From: Leptospira perdikensis
Lineage (GTDB): Bacteria > Spirochaetota > Leptospiria > Leptospirales > Leptospiraceae
Reading direction: 5' to 3'
Length of the DNA stretch: 64,000 nt
Assembly (NCBI RefSeq): GCF_004769575.1
Contig: NZ_RQGA01000011.1
Span: 136,072 to 200,071 of the forward strand
Position 1 is the first letter of the stretch; each line of letters opens with the position of its first letter. The position numbers and the translations under genes are program-made. The notes under the pieces are model-generated. The model was given only the letters and a program-made list of their open reading frames with translations. It ran no database searches and was not told the DNA's origin. Below are positions 1-8,930 of the stretch, piece after piece.

Positions 1-402
1 GTAATGTACAACGCGATCAGAAACACTTCCCATGATGAATCTTCCAAGAATTCCGTGTCCCCTACTTCCGATCACAATCAAATCTGCTTTTTCTTTTTCA
101 GCAAGTTTACAAATTTCTTCGGCTGGATAACCTTCTATGACCACACGTTCCCATTTTACGGTGGTCTCATCCAAAATGGGATGTATTTTTTCAAAACGCT
201 GCTCAGAGATCCATTTCACTCGGTCTTTCCCTGCTGGAGCCGCATCATAATACCCTGGCAAAGGACCAAAATCCTCAATCACTTCCACAATGTAACATTT
301 TGCATTACTTGCCTTTGCGATAGCTAAACCAAATTCCAATGCTTTGGCAGAACTTGGAGAACCATCGATAGGGATGATCAGTTTTTGAATCAATTTTTCC
401 AT
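1..402 (-). CDS. Universal stress protein (UspA family), 3' end outside window
   Basis: The reading frame starts at the ATG at 400-402 and runs off the left edge, giving 134 visible residues. The start reads [18 protein letters not shown], the usual beta1 strand and Asp-containing loop of the Usp fold. Near the edge is a [14 protein letters not shown] block, the ATP-binding G-x2-G-x9-G-S motif of UspA proteins. These are cytoplasmic, often ATP-binding proteins induced by stress or growth arrest; the specific role here cannot be told. The upstream gap of about 130 bp separates it from the pot genes, which end towards it on the same strand. Confidence 0.85.
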   Translation of the reverse strand, partial: MEKLIQKLIIPIDGSPSSAKALEFGLAIAKASNAKCYIVEVIEDFGPLPGYYDAAPAGKDRVKWISEQRFEKIHPILDETTVKWERVVIEGYPAEEICKLAEKEKADLIVIGSRGHGILGRFIMGSVSDRVVHY

Positions 403-523
403 ACAAGAAGTCTACCACCTTCTCTAGTTTCGAAAAGTGAAATTCCTTTGATAAATGTCAAAATTGGACGATTCCCAGAGTTTTTAGGAGTCCGAAGTAT
501 GAATGTGAGTTTTTAGCGAATTT

Positions 524-545
524 GGTGGGATTACTTTTTCCCACC
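524..545 (-). terminator. Hairpin spanning the stop codon of potC
   Basis: A perfect 7-bp inverted repeat (GGTGGGA at 524-530, TCCCACC at 539-545) has an 8-nt loop at 531-538 that contains the potC stop codon (531-533). It sits exactly at the end of the pot operon but lacks a clear T-run afterwards on the minus strand. It may stabilise the mRNA end or act as a weak terminator. Confidence 0.4.
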
Positions 546-1334
546 CTCATCTTCTTTGGTTAAATAATAAGCTACAAGAATCGGCAGTGTTGTGACAAGA
601 ATCACAAATACCGCCACCACATTGGTAACAGGCCTTTGCCTTGGACGAATGAATTCTGTTAACATCCAAATAGGAACCGTAGATTGTTGGCCTGCAGTAA
701 AAGTTGTCACAATCACTTCATCAAATGATAACGCAAACGACAACATACCACCAGCTAACAAAGCAGTAGCGATATTAGGTAAAATAACAAAACGAAATGT
801 TTGCCATGGATTGGCACCTAAATCCATAGAGGCTTCTACCATGGAATGCGAACTTCTTCGAAGTCTTGCAAGCACATTGTTATACACAGTTACAATACAA
901 AAAGTTGCGTGAGCAATGACAATGGTCCAAGTACTAAAAGGAATTCCAAAAAGAGACATGGCAGAACGAAGAGAAATTCCCGTCACAATTCCGGGAAGAG
1001 CAATGGGTAAAATCACAAGAAAAGAAATCACTTCTCTTCCGAAAAATTTACTTCTGTAGACGGCAAGGCATGCTAAAGTTCCCAGAATGATTGCCATGAC
1101 CGTGGAGATCGACGCCACTTGAGAAGACAAAATAATTGCTTCCCAAATATCATTTCTATCCCAAGCCACACCAAACCATTTTAGAGTAAATCCCGGTAAC
1201 GGGAATTGAAATGTTTTTTCATCAGTAGAGAAAGCATACATGATGATGATAAAGATGGGGATATGAATGAAAAGAAAACCAAGAATGGTCGCAACTTTTA
1301 ACCCGATGGTTCCAAAATTCCATTTAGAGGGCAT
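531..1334 (-). CDS. potC: Spermidine/putrescine ABC transporter permease PotC
   Basis: Inner-membrane permease of 267 residues with about six hydrophobic segments. The cytoplasmic EAA loop is visible (VEASMDLGANPWQTFRFVI), where the ATPase docks. Family and position fit PotC of the PotABCD polyamine importer. Its 5' end overlaps the end of potB by 11 bp (1324-1334), indicating translational coupling, and it is the last gene of the operon. Substrate class (polyamines) is inferred from family resemblance and from the putrescine-type catabolic genes transcribed divergently from potD; transport of another cationic amine is possible. Confidence 0.9.
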   Translation of the reverse strand: MPSKWNFGTIGLKVATILGFLFIHIPIFIIIMYAFSTDEKTFQFPLPGFTLKWFGVAWDRNDIWEAIILSSQVASISTVMAIILGTLACLAVYRSKFFGREVISFLVILPIALPGIVTGISLRSAMSLFGIPFSTWTIVIAHATFCIVTVYNNVLARLRRSSHSMVEASMDLGANPWQTFRFVILPNIATALLAGGMLSFALSFDEVIVTTFTAGQQSTVPIWMLTEFIRPRQRPVTNVVAVFVILVTTLPILVAYYLTKEDEGGKK

Positions 1335-2241
1335 CGAAAGCTCCTAATCGTTTTGCAATCATTAGGTAAACCATCATGATGACAATAGGGATAACTGAAA
1401 AAGCTGCCGCCAAAGGAATGTTACCTGCTGTTCCTTGGTGAGTATAAACGGCCATTCCGATAAAGTAACTAGAATTTCCAATAATGGTTGGAATGATATA
1501 ATCACCTAACGTTAATGAGAACGTAAAAATAGAACCTGCCACCACACCCGGGAATGCCAAAGGTAATACAACTTTTCGAAACGTTTGAGCAGGTCCACCA
1601 CCTAAATCAGATGATGCTTCTAAAAGTGATTTAGGAATTCGTTCTAATGAAGCTTGGATCGGAAGAATCATATAAGGAAGCCAAATATAAACAAAAACTA
1701 AAAACATACCAATATAGGAAAAGGATAAAGACGTTCCACCGATAACGGGAATGGCTAGAATTACATCCAATACATGTAATAGGCCAAGTTCCTCCAAACA
1801 CCAAGTAAGAATCCCTTCTTTTGCCATAATGAGTTTCCAGGAATAAACCTTTACAAGGTAACTCGACCAAAGTGGAAGCATGACTCCCAAATATAAAACG
1901 GGTTTTAATTTAGGTCCTGCATACATCGCCATATAATAAGCAATAGGGAATGCAATGATCGCACTCACAATAGTGACAGTAAATGCCATAGTTGTTGTAC
2001 GTATGATGATATCCCAATTTGTACTTTGACGAAATAGATCATAATAAGATTCTAATGTAAATTCTCGTTTGATGACTCCTGAAAAAGAATCAATAGAGAA
2101 AAAACTTTGAATGAGGAGTGTAAAAAGAGAACCCAAATACACAACCCCGAGCCAAATGAGAAGTGGCGCGAGTAATAAAAATATCGCAAGGCCCTTACGA
2201 TAGAAAAGGAAAGTAAAAAACTTATCAAAGGTACTTGTCAT
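1324..2241 (-). CDS. potB: Spermidine/putrescine ABC transporter permease PotB
   Basis: 305-residue inner-membrane permease. It has a cytoplasmic N-terminus, a first membrane span around residues 18-40, a large periplasmic loop, then the conserved permease core with an EAA motif (LLEASSDLGGGPAQTFRKVV). It would form the heterodimeric channel with PotC. The gene lies 10 bp downstream of potA and overlaps potC by 11 bp, so potD-potA-potB-potC reads as one operon on the minus strand. Confidence 0.9.
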   Translation of the reverse strand: MTSTFDKFFTFLFYRKGLAIFLLLAPLLIWLGVVYLGSLFTLLIQSFFSIDSFSGVIKREFTLESYYDLFRQSTNWDIIIRTTTMAFTVTIVSAIIAFPIAYYMAMYAGPKLKPVLYLGVMLPLWSSYLVKVYSWKLIMAKEGILTWCLEELGLLHVLDVILAIPVIGGTSLSFSYIGMFLVFVYIWLPYMILPIQASLERIPKSLLEASSDLGGGPAQTFRKVVLPLAFPGVVAGSIFTFSLTLGDYIIPTIIGNSSYFIGMAVYTHQGTAGNIPLAAAFSVIPIVIMMVYLMIAKRLGAFDAL

Positions 2242-2251
2242 TTACAAATCC

Positions 2252-3277
2252 TCAAAGCAGATGCATATCTGAATCTTTCCAACCCACAAGCACTTCCGAA
2301 CCAACAGCAATGTTTTCTGCAGAAATTTTTAGGTTTTGAGTTGAGGCAATGATCCGAGAACCATTCGGAGTTTCAAAATGCATTTTAGAAGTAGCACCAG
2401 AATAGACTTGGCTTTTCAAAATAGCCTTAAAGGTTCTGTATCCCGTCGAGTGATTGTCTTCTTTAGCGTTAGCAAATACATGGACACGTTCCGGACGAAT
2501 CATTCCTTTTCCATTTTGACCCGTTAGCCGTTTGGTTTCTTCTACGGAAAGGATATTTGAAGTTCCAACAAAGTTTGCTACAAATTCTGTTTTGGGACGA
2601 TCGTATAATTCTTCTGGTGTGGCAATTTGCTCCACCTTACCTTTATTAAAGACGGCTATCCGATCGGACATAGAAAGAGCTTCTTCTTGGTCATGAGTGA
2701 CAAAGATAAAAGTAATCCCTACTTCTTTTTGGATGGCTTTGAGTTCCAATTGCATCTCTTCTCGTAATTTGAGATCCAGTGCACCAAGTGGTTCATCTAA
2801 CAAAAGTACACCGGGACGATTGATAAGAGCCCGTGCCAGTGCAATCCTTTGGCGTTGGCCCCCAGAAAGTTCTGATGGTTTGCGATTTCCTACATCTGGA
2901 AGACGAACCATGGAAAGCATCTCTGACACTCTTTGGTTCAATTCCTTAGTTGCAGTTTTTTTGATTTTTAAACCATACCCAACATTTTCTGCAACCGTCA
3001 TATGAGGAAATAACGCATAGTCTTGGAAGACTGTGTTTACATTTCTTTTGTAAGGTGGAATGCCTGTGACATCAACACCTTCCAAAAGAACCCTTCCCGA
3101 AGTTGTATCTTGAAATCCCGCCACCATTCGGAGGCAGGTAGTTTTTCCCGACCCGGAAGGGCCTAACATTGAAAAGAATTCACCTTTTCTAATCCCGAAG
3201 GAGACATCATCCACCGCTATAAATTGGTCGAATTTCCTTGTGACATTTTGAAATTCAACATCGTAAACTTGGTCCAT
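2252..3277 (-). CDS. potA: Polyamine ABC transporter ATP-binding protein PotA
   Basis: 341-residue ABC ATPase that energises polyamine import. Walker A GPSGSGKT lies at residues 39-46, the LSGGQ signature at 137-141 and Walker B LLLDEP at 158-163. The last hundred or so residues form a TOBE-type regulatory domain, as expected for PotA/MalK-type importers. It lies between potD (34 bp upstream) and potB (10 bp downstream). All catalytic motifs are intact. Confidence 0.93.
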   Translation of the reverse strand: MDQVYDVEFQNVTRKFDQFIAVDDVSFGIRKGEFFSMLGPSGSGKTTCLRMVAGFQDTTSGRVLLEGVDVTGIPPYKRNVNTVFQDYALFPHMTVAENVGYGLKIKKTATKELNQRVSEMLSMVRLPDVGNRKPSELSGGQRQRIALARALINRPGVLLLDEPLGALDLKLREEMQLELKAIQKEVGITFIFVTHDQEEALSMSDRIAVFNKGKVEQIATPEELYDRPKTEFVANFVGTSNILSVEETKRLTGQNGKGMIRPERVHVFANAKEDNHSTGYRTFKAILKSQVYSGATSKMHFETPNGSRIIASTQNLKISAENIAVGSEVLVGWKDSDMHLL

Positions 3278-3311
3278 TCCTTCTCCTTCAGTATTCTATG
3301 ATGTTAGGATC

Positions 3312-4481
3312 TTATTTACTTCCAATGATGGAAATATAGTCTTCAGCCCATTTTTTATAAGGTACACATTTTCTTCCACCGGAACAATCTTCTTTTGGAG
3401 TTCTCCAGAAAGAGATTTTTTCAAAGTTGTTGAATCCATTGACTGCACAACCTGTGTCTCCGAGAAGAGCGTTTCCTTTACAAGCAGATGGAACTGAAGG
3501 CACAGATCCAAACCAAGAAGCAAGATCACCTTGCACTTTTGGAGAAAGTGAATGTTCTAACCATTTGTATGCACAGTTTACGTGTTTTGAATCTTTATGA
3601 AGCATGGTACTGTCTGCCCAACCAGTTGCACCTTCTTTCGGAACGATAGAAGCTACAGGTTGTTTTTCACCAACAAGTAAATTAACTTGGAATGGCCATG
3701 TTGAAGAAGCAACAAGTCCTTCTTTTTTGAAGTCATCCACTTGAACCATTGCATCATGCCAATACTTCGGAACAAGTTGTCTTTGTTTTTTTAATAATTC
3801 AATGACTGCATTGTATTGTTTTTCATCCAATTCATATGGATCTTGGATACCCAGTTCTGGTTTTGCTTGTTTTAAGTATAAAGCAGCATCTGCAATATAG
3901 ATTGGACCATCAAACGCTTGTACACGACCTTTGTTTGATTTCCCATCAGCCAATACTTGTTCTTCAAATACGACATTCCAACTTGTTGGAGCTTTTTTGA
4001 AAACTTTTGTATTGTACATAAGTACATTCGGGCCCCATTGATAAGGAACACCGTAATGTTTTCCTTCTACTGTATGCCAAGGAGCATTTTGTAAACGAGA
4101 GTCTACATTTTTCCAACTAGGGATTAGGTCAGTATTGATTTCTTGAACCTTTCCACCGGCAACCAAACGAAGAGATGCATCACCAGAGGCAGTAACGAGA
4201 TCAAACCCACCTTCATTCATGAGTGCTACCATCTCATCAGATGTAGCGGCAGTTTTTACATTGACTTTACAGCCAGAACTTTTTTCAAATTCGGTGACCC
4301 AGTCATATCCTTTGTCTGTTTCACCACGTTCAATGTACCCCGGCCAAGCAACGATGGAAACTTCTCCTTCGCCTTGTCCGATTTCGGAAACCTTTGTTTC
4401 TTTTTTGCCGCAGGCAACCGTGAATGCGATTGCAAGAACTGCAACAGAAGAAATCACTCGTTTGTATGAATTGAATTTCAT
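3312..4481 (-). CDS. potD: Polyamine-binding lipoprotein PotD
   Basis: 389-residue extracellular solute-binding protein (PotD/PotF-like). The N-terminus is a lipoprotein signal peptide ending in TVACGKK, with the predicted lipidated cysteine at residue 24. The mature part begins with WPGYIE and contains YGVPYQWGPNVLMYN, both typical of polyamine-binding proteins. It captures ligand outside the inner membrane and delivers it to PotBC. First gene of the pot operon; the 138-bp region upstream is shared with the divergent gabD-like gene. Exact ligand (putrescine, spermidine or another amine) cannot be fixed by reading. Confidence 0.9.
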   Translation of the reverse strand: MKFNSYKRVISSVAVLAIAFTVACGKKETKVSEIGQGEGEVSIVAWPGYIERGETDKGYDWVTEFEKSSGCKVNVKTAATSDEMVALMNEGGFDLVTASGDASLRLVAGGKVQEINTDLIPSWKNVDSRLQNAPWHTVEGKHYGVPYQWGPNVLMYNTKVFKKAPTSWNVVFEEQVLADGKSNKGRVQAFDGPIYIADAALYLKQAKPELGIQDPYELDEKQYNAVIELLKKQRQLVPKYWHDAMVQVDDFKKEGLVASSTWPFQVNLLVGEKQPVASIVPKEGATGWADSTMLHKDSKHVNCAYKWLEHSLSPKVQGDLASWFGSVPSVPSACKGNALLGDTGCAVNGFNNFEKISFWRTPKEDCSGGRKCVPYKKWAEDYISIIGSK

Positions 4482-4550
4482 AAACCTATGTGCTCCTGGT
4501 TTTACTTATGTCAGGAATTAGATACCAACAATTCAAAATTAAGCAACCAC

Positions 4551-4579
4551 TTCCTAGGTTTTCAAAAAAAAGGTAGGAA
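4551..4579. promoter_or_regulatory. Inverted repeat in the pot/gab divergent intergenic region
   Basis: TTCCTA at 4551-4556 and TAGGAA at 4574-4579 form a 6-bp inverted repeat with a 17-bp AT-rich spacer, within the 138-bp divergent promoter region between potD and the gabD-like gene. It could be an operator coordinating uptake and catabolism. A repeat this short may also be chance. Confidence 0.25.
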
Positions 4580-4619
4580 TTTTTCTGCGGTGGGATTTCG
4601 ATGAAAGCACAGGTTTCGT

Positions 4620-6077
4620 ATGAAATACATCAAAGACAAAGACCTTTTCCGACAAGAAAACTTCATTGGTGGGGTTTGGTGCCCTGCAGAAAACAAAAAA
4701 GAAATTTTAGTATATAACCCCGCAAGCGGCGAAAGTATCGGTAACATTCCTCACTCGGAAGAAAAAGATACAACTCGCGCCATCCGTTCTGCAAAAGAAG
4801 CTCTCAAAGATTGGAAAACAAGACCAGCAAAAGAAAGAGCAGGAATTTTACGCAAATGGTTCCAACTCATGATGGACAACCAAGAAGATTTAGCTCTCAT
4901 CATGACACAAGAACAAGGAAAGCCACTAACGGAGGCTAGGGGAGAAATAGCTTATGCTGCTTCTTACATCGAATGGTTCGGAGAAGAAGCAAAACGTTCT
5001 TATGGTGATATCATTCCTTCCCATAGAAAAGACACAAGAATTCTTGTTTTAAAAGAACCAATCGGTGTAGTGGGAACCATCACACCTTGGAATTTTCCTG
5101 CGGCTATGCTTGCTAGAAAAGTAGCACCAGCACTCGCAGCAGGTTGCACTGTTGTTTCGAAACCAGCGGAACTCACACCCTACTCTGCATTGGCAATGGC
5201 CGTTCTTGCGGAACGAGCAGGACTCCCGAAAGGAGTTTGGAATGTGTTAGTTGGTGATCCAATCAAAATTGGGAAAACCATTTTAGAAAGTAAAGAAGTT
5301 CGTAAACTTAGTTTTACGGGATCTACAAATACTGGAATTTATCTGATGGAAAAATCAGCAGCCACTTTAAAAAAACTCTCACTCGAATTAGGGGGCAATG
5401 CTCCCTTTATTGTTTTTGAAGACGCTGATATGGACGAAGCCATCAAAGGCGCCATGTTATCCAAATATAGAAACACAGGACAAACCTGTGTATGTGTGAA
5501 TCGTTTCCTTGTCCAGGCCTCCGTTGCTGATGTGTTTGCCAAAAAATTGGCTGACAAAGCGAAGGAACTTGTGGTTGCCAATGGTATGGAACCAAATGCA
5601 CAACAAGGCCCACTCATAAACGATACCGCTCTGGAAAAAGTAAAATCACATATTGCCGATGCTCTTTCTAAAGGTGCAAAAATCCTTACCGGCGGAAAAG
5701 AACACACTCTCGGTGGCAATTTTTTTGAACCTACCGTGCTTTATCCCGTGAATTCATCCATGGTGGTGACAAAAGAAGAAACCTTTGGTCCAGTCTCTTG
5801 TATCCAAACCTTCCAAACAGAAGAAGAAGCTGTAAAGTTGGCCAATGACACTGACTTCGGCCTTGCTTCCTATTTGTACACAAAAGATATGGCTCGCATT
5901 TTTAGAGTCGCCGAACAACTAGAATACGGAATGGTGGGAATCAACGAAGGTTTAATTTCTTCAGAACAAGTTCCCTTCGGCGGTGTTAAATTCTCAGGAA
6001 TGGGACGCGAAGGTTCTAAATATGGACTCGATGATTATACAGTAACCAAATATCTCTGCCTCGGAGGAATCACATGA
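4620..6077 (+). CDS. gabD: Succinate-semialdehyde dehydrogenase (GabD-type)
   Basis: 485-residue NAD(P)-dependent aldehyde dehydrogenase. Visible are TPWNFP at 155-160, FTGST at 232-236, the general-base Glu256 in LELGGNAPF and the nucleophile Cys290 in NTGQTCVC. The EQGKPLTEA block near residue 100 is characteristic of GabD-type enzymes. It should oxidise succinate semialdehyde to succinate, the last step of GABA degradation. It overlaps the downstream aminotransferase by 4 bp. The neighbours (aminotransferase, second aldehyde dehydrogenase, polyamine importer) support the assignment; glutarate semialdehyde is a possible alternative substrate. Confidence 0.88.
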   Translation: MKYIKDKDLFRQENFIGGVWCPAENKKEILVYNPASGESIGNIPHSEEKDTTRAIRSAKEALKDWKTRPAKERAGILRKWFQLMMDNQEDLALIMTQEQGKPLTEARGEIAYAASYIEWFGEEAKRSYGDIIPSHRKDTRILVLKEPIGVVGTITPWNFPAAMLARKVAPALAAGCTVVSKPAELTPYSALAMAVLAERAGLPKGVWNVLVGDPIKIGKTILESKEVRKLSFTGSTNTGIYLMEKSAATLKKLSLELGGNAPFIVFEDADMDEAIKGAMLSKYRNTGQTCVCVNRFLVQASVADVFAKKLADKAKELVVANGMEPNAQQGPLINDTALEKVKSHIADALSKGAKILTGGKEHTLGGNFFEPTVLYPVNSSMVVTKEETFGPVSCIQTFQTEEEAVKLANDTDFGLASYLYTKDMARIFRVAEQLEYGMVGINEGLISSEQVPFGGVKFSGMGREGSKYGLDDYTVTKYLCLGGIT

Positions 6078-7363
6078 CGGGCAATCAAAAACAAACCAAC
6101 CAAACTTTATGGGAAAGAAGACTCGCAAATGTTCCAAGAGGTGTGACAACCGCCTATCCGGTATTTGCTGAAAAAGCAAAAAATGCAGAAATTTGGGATA
6201 TCGAAGGAAATAGATTCATCGACTTTGGGGGCGGAATTGGAGTTCAAAATACCGGTCATTGCCATCCAAAAGTAGTCGCTGCCATCCACAAACAAGTGGA
6301 CCAGGTTTTGCATACAGCTTTCCAAATTATGCCTTATGAACCTTATATAGTTCTCGCAGAAAAACTAAATGCCAAAGCACCCATTGAGGGAGGAGCCAAA
6401 ACCATCCTTTTTTCATCTGGGGCAGAGGCTTTAGAAAACGCAGTCAAAATTGCAAGAGCAGCAACGGGGCGACCAGGGATCATTAGTTTTCTTGGTGGAT
6501 TTCATGGAAGAACCATGATGGCCCTTGCCCTCACAGGAAAAGTTGTGCCTTATAAAAAAGGATTTGGGCCTTTCGCTAGTGATGTTTACCACATTCCTTT
6601 TCCTATGGAATATCATGGTGTCACAGAAGACGACTCCATAAGAGCCCTAAACAATTTGTTTAAAGCAGATATTGATCCATCACGTGTAGCAGCCATTGCC
6701 ATTGAACCCGTACAAGGTGAAGGTGGATTTTATATTGCTTCTCCTAGTTTCCTAAAAAAGCTTAGGGCCATTTGTGATGAACATGGAATCCTTCTCATTG
6801 CTGATGAAGTACAGTCCGGTTTTGCAAGAACAGGAAAACTATTTGCGATCGAACATTCCGGAATCAAACCAGATCTCATCACTACAGCAAAATCACTCGC
6901 AGCAGGGATGCCTCTTTCTGCAGTGATAGGAAAAACTTCCATTATGGATGCTGTAGAACCGGGTGGGCTTGGCGGAACTTATGCAGGAAATCCAGTAGCT
7001 TGTGCCGCAGGAATTGCCGTCATGGATCTTATCGAAGAAGAAGGAATTTTAGATAAGTCTGTCAAACTCGGAAAACTATTAGTAAACGAACTGAATGAAA
7101 TCAAAAAAACCTATCCTCATATTGGCGAAATACGCGGGTTAGGTGCTATGGTTGCTTTCGAACTGGTAGAAAACGGGGATGCCAGTAAACCTTCTGCCGA
7201 TTTAGCAAAAAAACTAACAGCAAAAGCACTAGAACATGGACTTGTTTTACTTTCTTGCGGTGTGTATGGAAACGTGATTAGAATTTTGGTTCCGATTACC
7301 GCAGAAGAGTCTATTGTCAAAGAAGGACTTTCAATCATAACAAAATCATTAAAGGAAATTTGA
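6074..7363 (+). CDS. gabT: 4-aminobutyrate-type aminotransferase (class III, PLP)
   Basis: 429-residue class III aminotransferase. It has the SSGAEALENAVKIAR cofactor-phosphate loop (about 114-128), Asp244 in LIADEVQSGF contacting the PLP ring nitrogen, and the Schiff-base lysine Lys273 in TTAKSLAAGMPLSAV. Closest in kind to GabT, which moves the amino group of GABA to 2-oxoglutarate, giving succinate semialdehyde for the enzyme encoded just upstream. Some relatives also use putrescine, which would supply the missing first step of putrescine breakdown here; that is inference. Overlaps gabD by 4 bp; the next gene starts 6 bp downstream. Confidence 0.87.
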   Translation: MTGNQKQTNQTLWERRLANVPRGVTTAYPVFAEKAKNAEIWDIEGNRFIDFGGGIGVQNTGHCHPKVVAAIHKQVDQVLHTAFQIMPYEPYIVLAEKLNAKAPIEGGAKTILFSSGAEALENAVKIARAATGRPGIISFLGGFHGRTMMALALTGKVVPYKKGFGPFASDVYHIPFPMEYHGVTEDDSIRALNNLFKADIDPSRVAAIAIEPVQGEGGFYIASPSFLKKLRAICDEHGILLIADEVQSGFARTGKLFAIEHSGIKPDLITTAKSLAAGMPLSAVIGKTSIMDAVEPGGLGGTYAGNPVACAAGIAVMDLIEEEGILDKSVKLGKLLVNELNEIKKTYPHIGEIRGLGAMVAFELVENGDASKPSADLAKKLTAKALEHGLVLLSCGVYGNVIRILVPITAEESIVKEGLSIITKSLKEI

Positions 7364-7369
7364 AGCAGC

Positions 7370-8815
7370 ATGAAACAATTTAAACTTTGGATTGATGGAA
7401 AGTGGACAAACACAACCGGCGGGAAACTCATGGACATCGAAGATCCTGCCACTGGCAAAAAAATTGCAAAGGTAATCGATGCGAGTGCCGCCGATGTAGA
7501 CAAAGCAGCTAAGGCCGCTCACAAAGCTTTTTATGATGGAAGATGGTCAGGGATCACTCCAGGCGAACGTTCCAAAGCCATTTGGAAACTCGCCGATCTT
7601 TTGGAAGAAAAAACAAAAGAATTTGCAAAAGCAGAATCTTTGAATGCCGGAAAACCTTATAAAAACTTAAGTCTTGCAGGAGACATCCCTTTTGCAGTCG
7701 ATAACATTCGTTTTTTTGCCACGGCTGCTCGTGATGTTCATGGAAGCCGCGCAAACGAATACCAACCAGGATATACATCCATATTACGCCGGGAACCCGT
7801 TGGTGTTGTGGGCCAAATTGCTCCTTGGAACTATCCACTTCTTATGGCCGTTTGGAAATTTGGACCAGCTCTTGCTGCGGGTTGCACTGTCATTTTAAAA
7901 CCAGCACCAGGAACTCCCATCACCTCACTGATGTTAGCAGAGCTAACTAAAAAAGCAGGAATCCCTGACGGAGTCATCAATATTGTGACTGGTGGGAATG
8001 CTACGGGTCAGGCCATAGTCGACCATCCACTTGTCCGAATGGTATCTCTTACCGGTTCCACAGGAACTGGAAAAAATATTATGAAGTCGGCATCCGATTC
8101 CTTAAAACGAGTGCATTTAGAACTCGGAGGAAAAGCTCCACTTCTTGTTTTTGATGATGTGGATGTGAATCTTTTTGCCACAAAAGTAGCATTTGGTGCC
8201 ACTTGCAATTCAGGACAAGATTGCACAGCCGCGACAAGGATCATCGTTCCCAAATCCTTACAGAAAAAAATCACTGATGCCGTAGTCGATGCAATGAAAG
8301 CTGTCAATGTTGGTGATCCCTTTAATGACAAAACCGAAATGGGTCCGCTCATCTCTGCCATCCACCGCGAACGTGTTTTGGGATTTATGGATAGAGCAAA
8401 AAAACAAGGGGCAAAAATTCTAACTGGGGGAAGTATTCCCAAAGGTCTAGACAAAGGGTACTTTTTTGCACCTACTGTCATCACCGATGTCAAACAAAAC
8501 TATGACGTCGTACAAAACGAAATTTTTGGGCCAGTTCTCACCATCCAATCGTACGAAAAAGAAGAAGAAGGGATTCAACTCGCAAACGATGTGAATTACG
8601 GCCTAGCGTCTTCCATTTGGACAAAGGATGTAGCACGCGCTATGCGAGTTGCAAAACAATTTGAATTTGGAACCGTTTGGGTCAATGATCATCTTCCACT
8701 AGCTTCGGAAACACCACATGGTGGATTCAAACAATCTGGATTTGGAAAGGATCTCTCTATCGAATCTGTGGGTGATTATCTAATCACAAAACATGTGATG
8801 GTAGGCGGGGTTTAA
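7370..8815 (+). CDS. patD: Gamma-aminobutyraldehyde dehydrogenase-like (PatD/YdcW type)
   Basis: 481-residue aldehyde dehydrogenase with APWNYPL at 151-157, SLTGS at 226-230, Glu251 in LELGGKAP and nucleophile Cys285 in NSGQDCTAATR. SGQDCTAA together with the PHGG-K-SG ending matches the aminobutyraldehyde dehydrogenase branch (PatD/YdcW) rather than GabD. It would convert 4-aminobutyraldehyde to GABA, feeding the two upstream genes. Start ATG at 7370, 6 bp after gabT. A betaine-aldehyde or other omega-aminoaldehyde substrate cannot be excluded. Confidence 0.82.
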   Translation: MKQFKLWIDGKWTNTTGGKLMDIEDPATGKKIAKVIDASAADVDKAAKAAHKAFYDGRWSGITPGERSKAIWKLADLLEEKTKEFAKAESLNAGKPYKNLSLAGDIPFAVDNIRFFATAARDVHGSRANEYQPGYTSILRREPVGVVGQIAPWNYPLLMAVWKFGPALAAGCTVILKPAPGTPITSLMLAELTKKAGIPDGVINIVTGGNATGQAIVDHPLVRMVSLTGSTGTGKNIMKSASDSLKRVHLELGGKAPLLVFDDVDVNLFATKVAFGATCNSGQDCTAATRIIVPKSLQKKITDAVVDAMKAVNVGDPFNDKTEMGPLISAIHRERVLGFMDRAKKQGAKILTGGSIPKGLDKGYFFAPTVITDVKQNYDVVQNEIFGPVLTIQSYEKEEEGIQLANDVNYGLASSIWTKDVARAMRVAKQFEFGTVWVNDHLPLASETPHGGFKQSGFGKDLSIESVGDYLITKHVMVGGV

Positions 8816-8836
8816 AAAACTTAATTACAATCGAAA

Positions 8837-8886
8837 CGGTCGGATCATTCAAAGAATTACCATTCTTAAAAAGTCCGACTGTTTTT
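8837..8886 (+). terminator. Intrinsic terminator after the gab/pat genes
   Basis: An 8-bp stem with one G-U pair (CGGTCGGA 8837-8844 with TCCGACTG 8874-8881) encloses an inner perfect 6-bp hairpin (AAGAAT/ATTCTT) and is followed directly by TTTTT (8882-8886). It lies 20 bp past the stop of the third catabolic gene and before a converging gene. Confidence 0.7.
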
Positions 8887-8930
8887 ACTTTGTCATTACC
8901 ACAAAGTTTCCATTTTTCTAAAGTAGAAAC

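Noticed and set aside
8008..8493. 161-codon minus-strand open frame inside the PatD-like gene
   Set aside because: Opposite a clear aldehyde dehydrogenase with intact catalytic motifs; no ribosome-binding site or domain.
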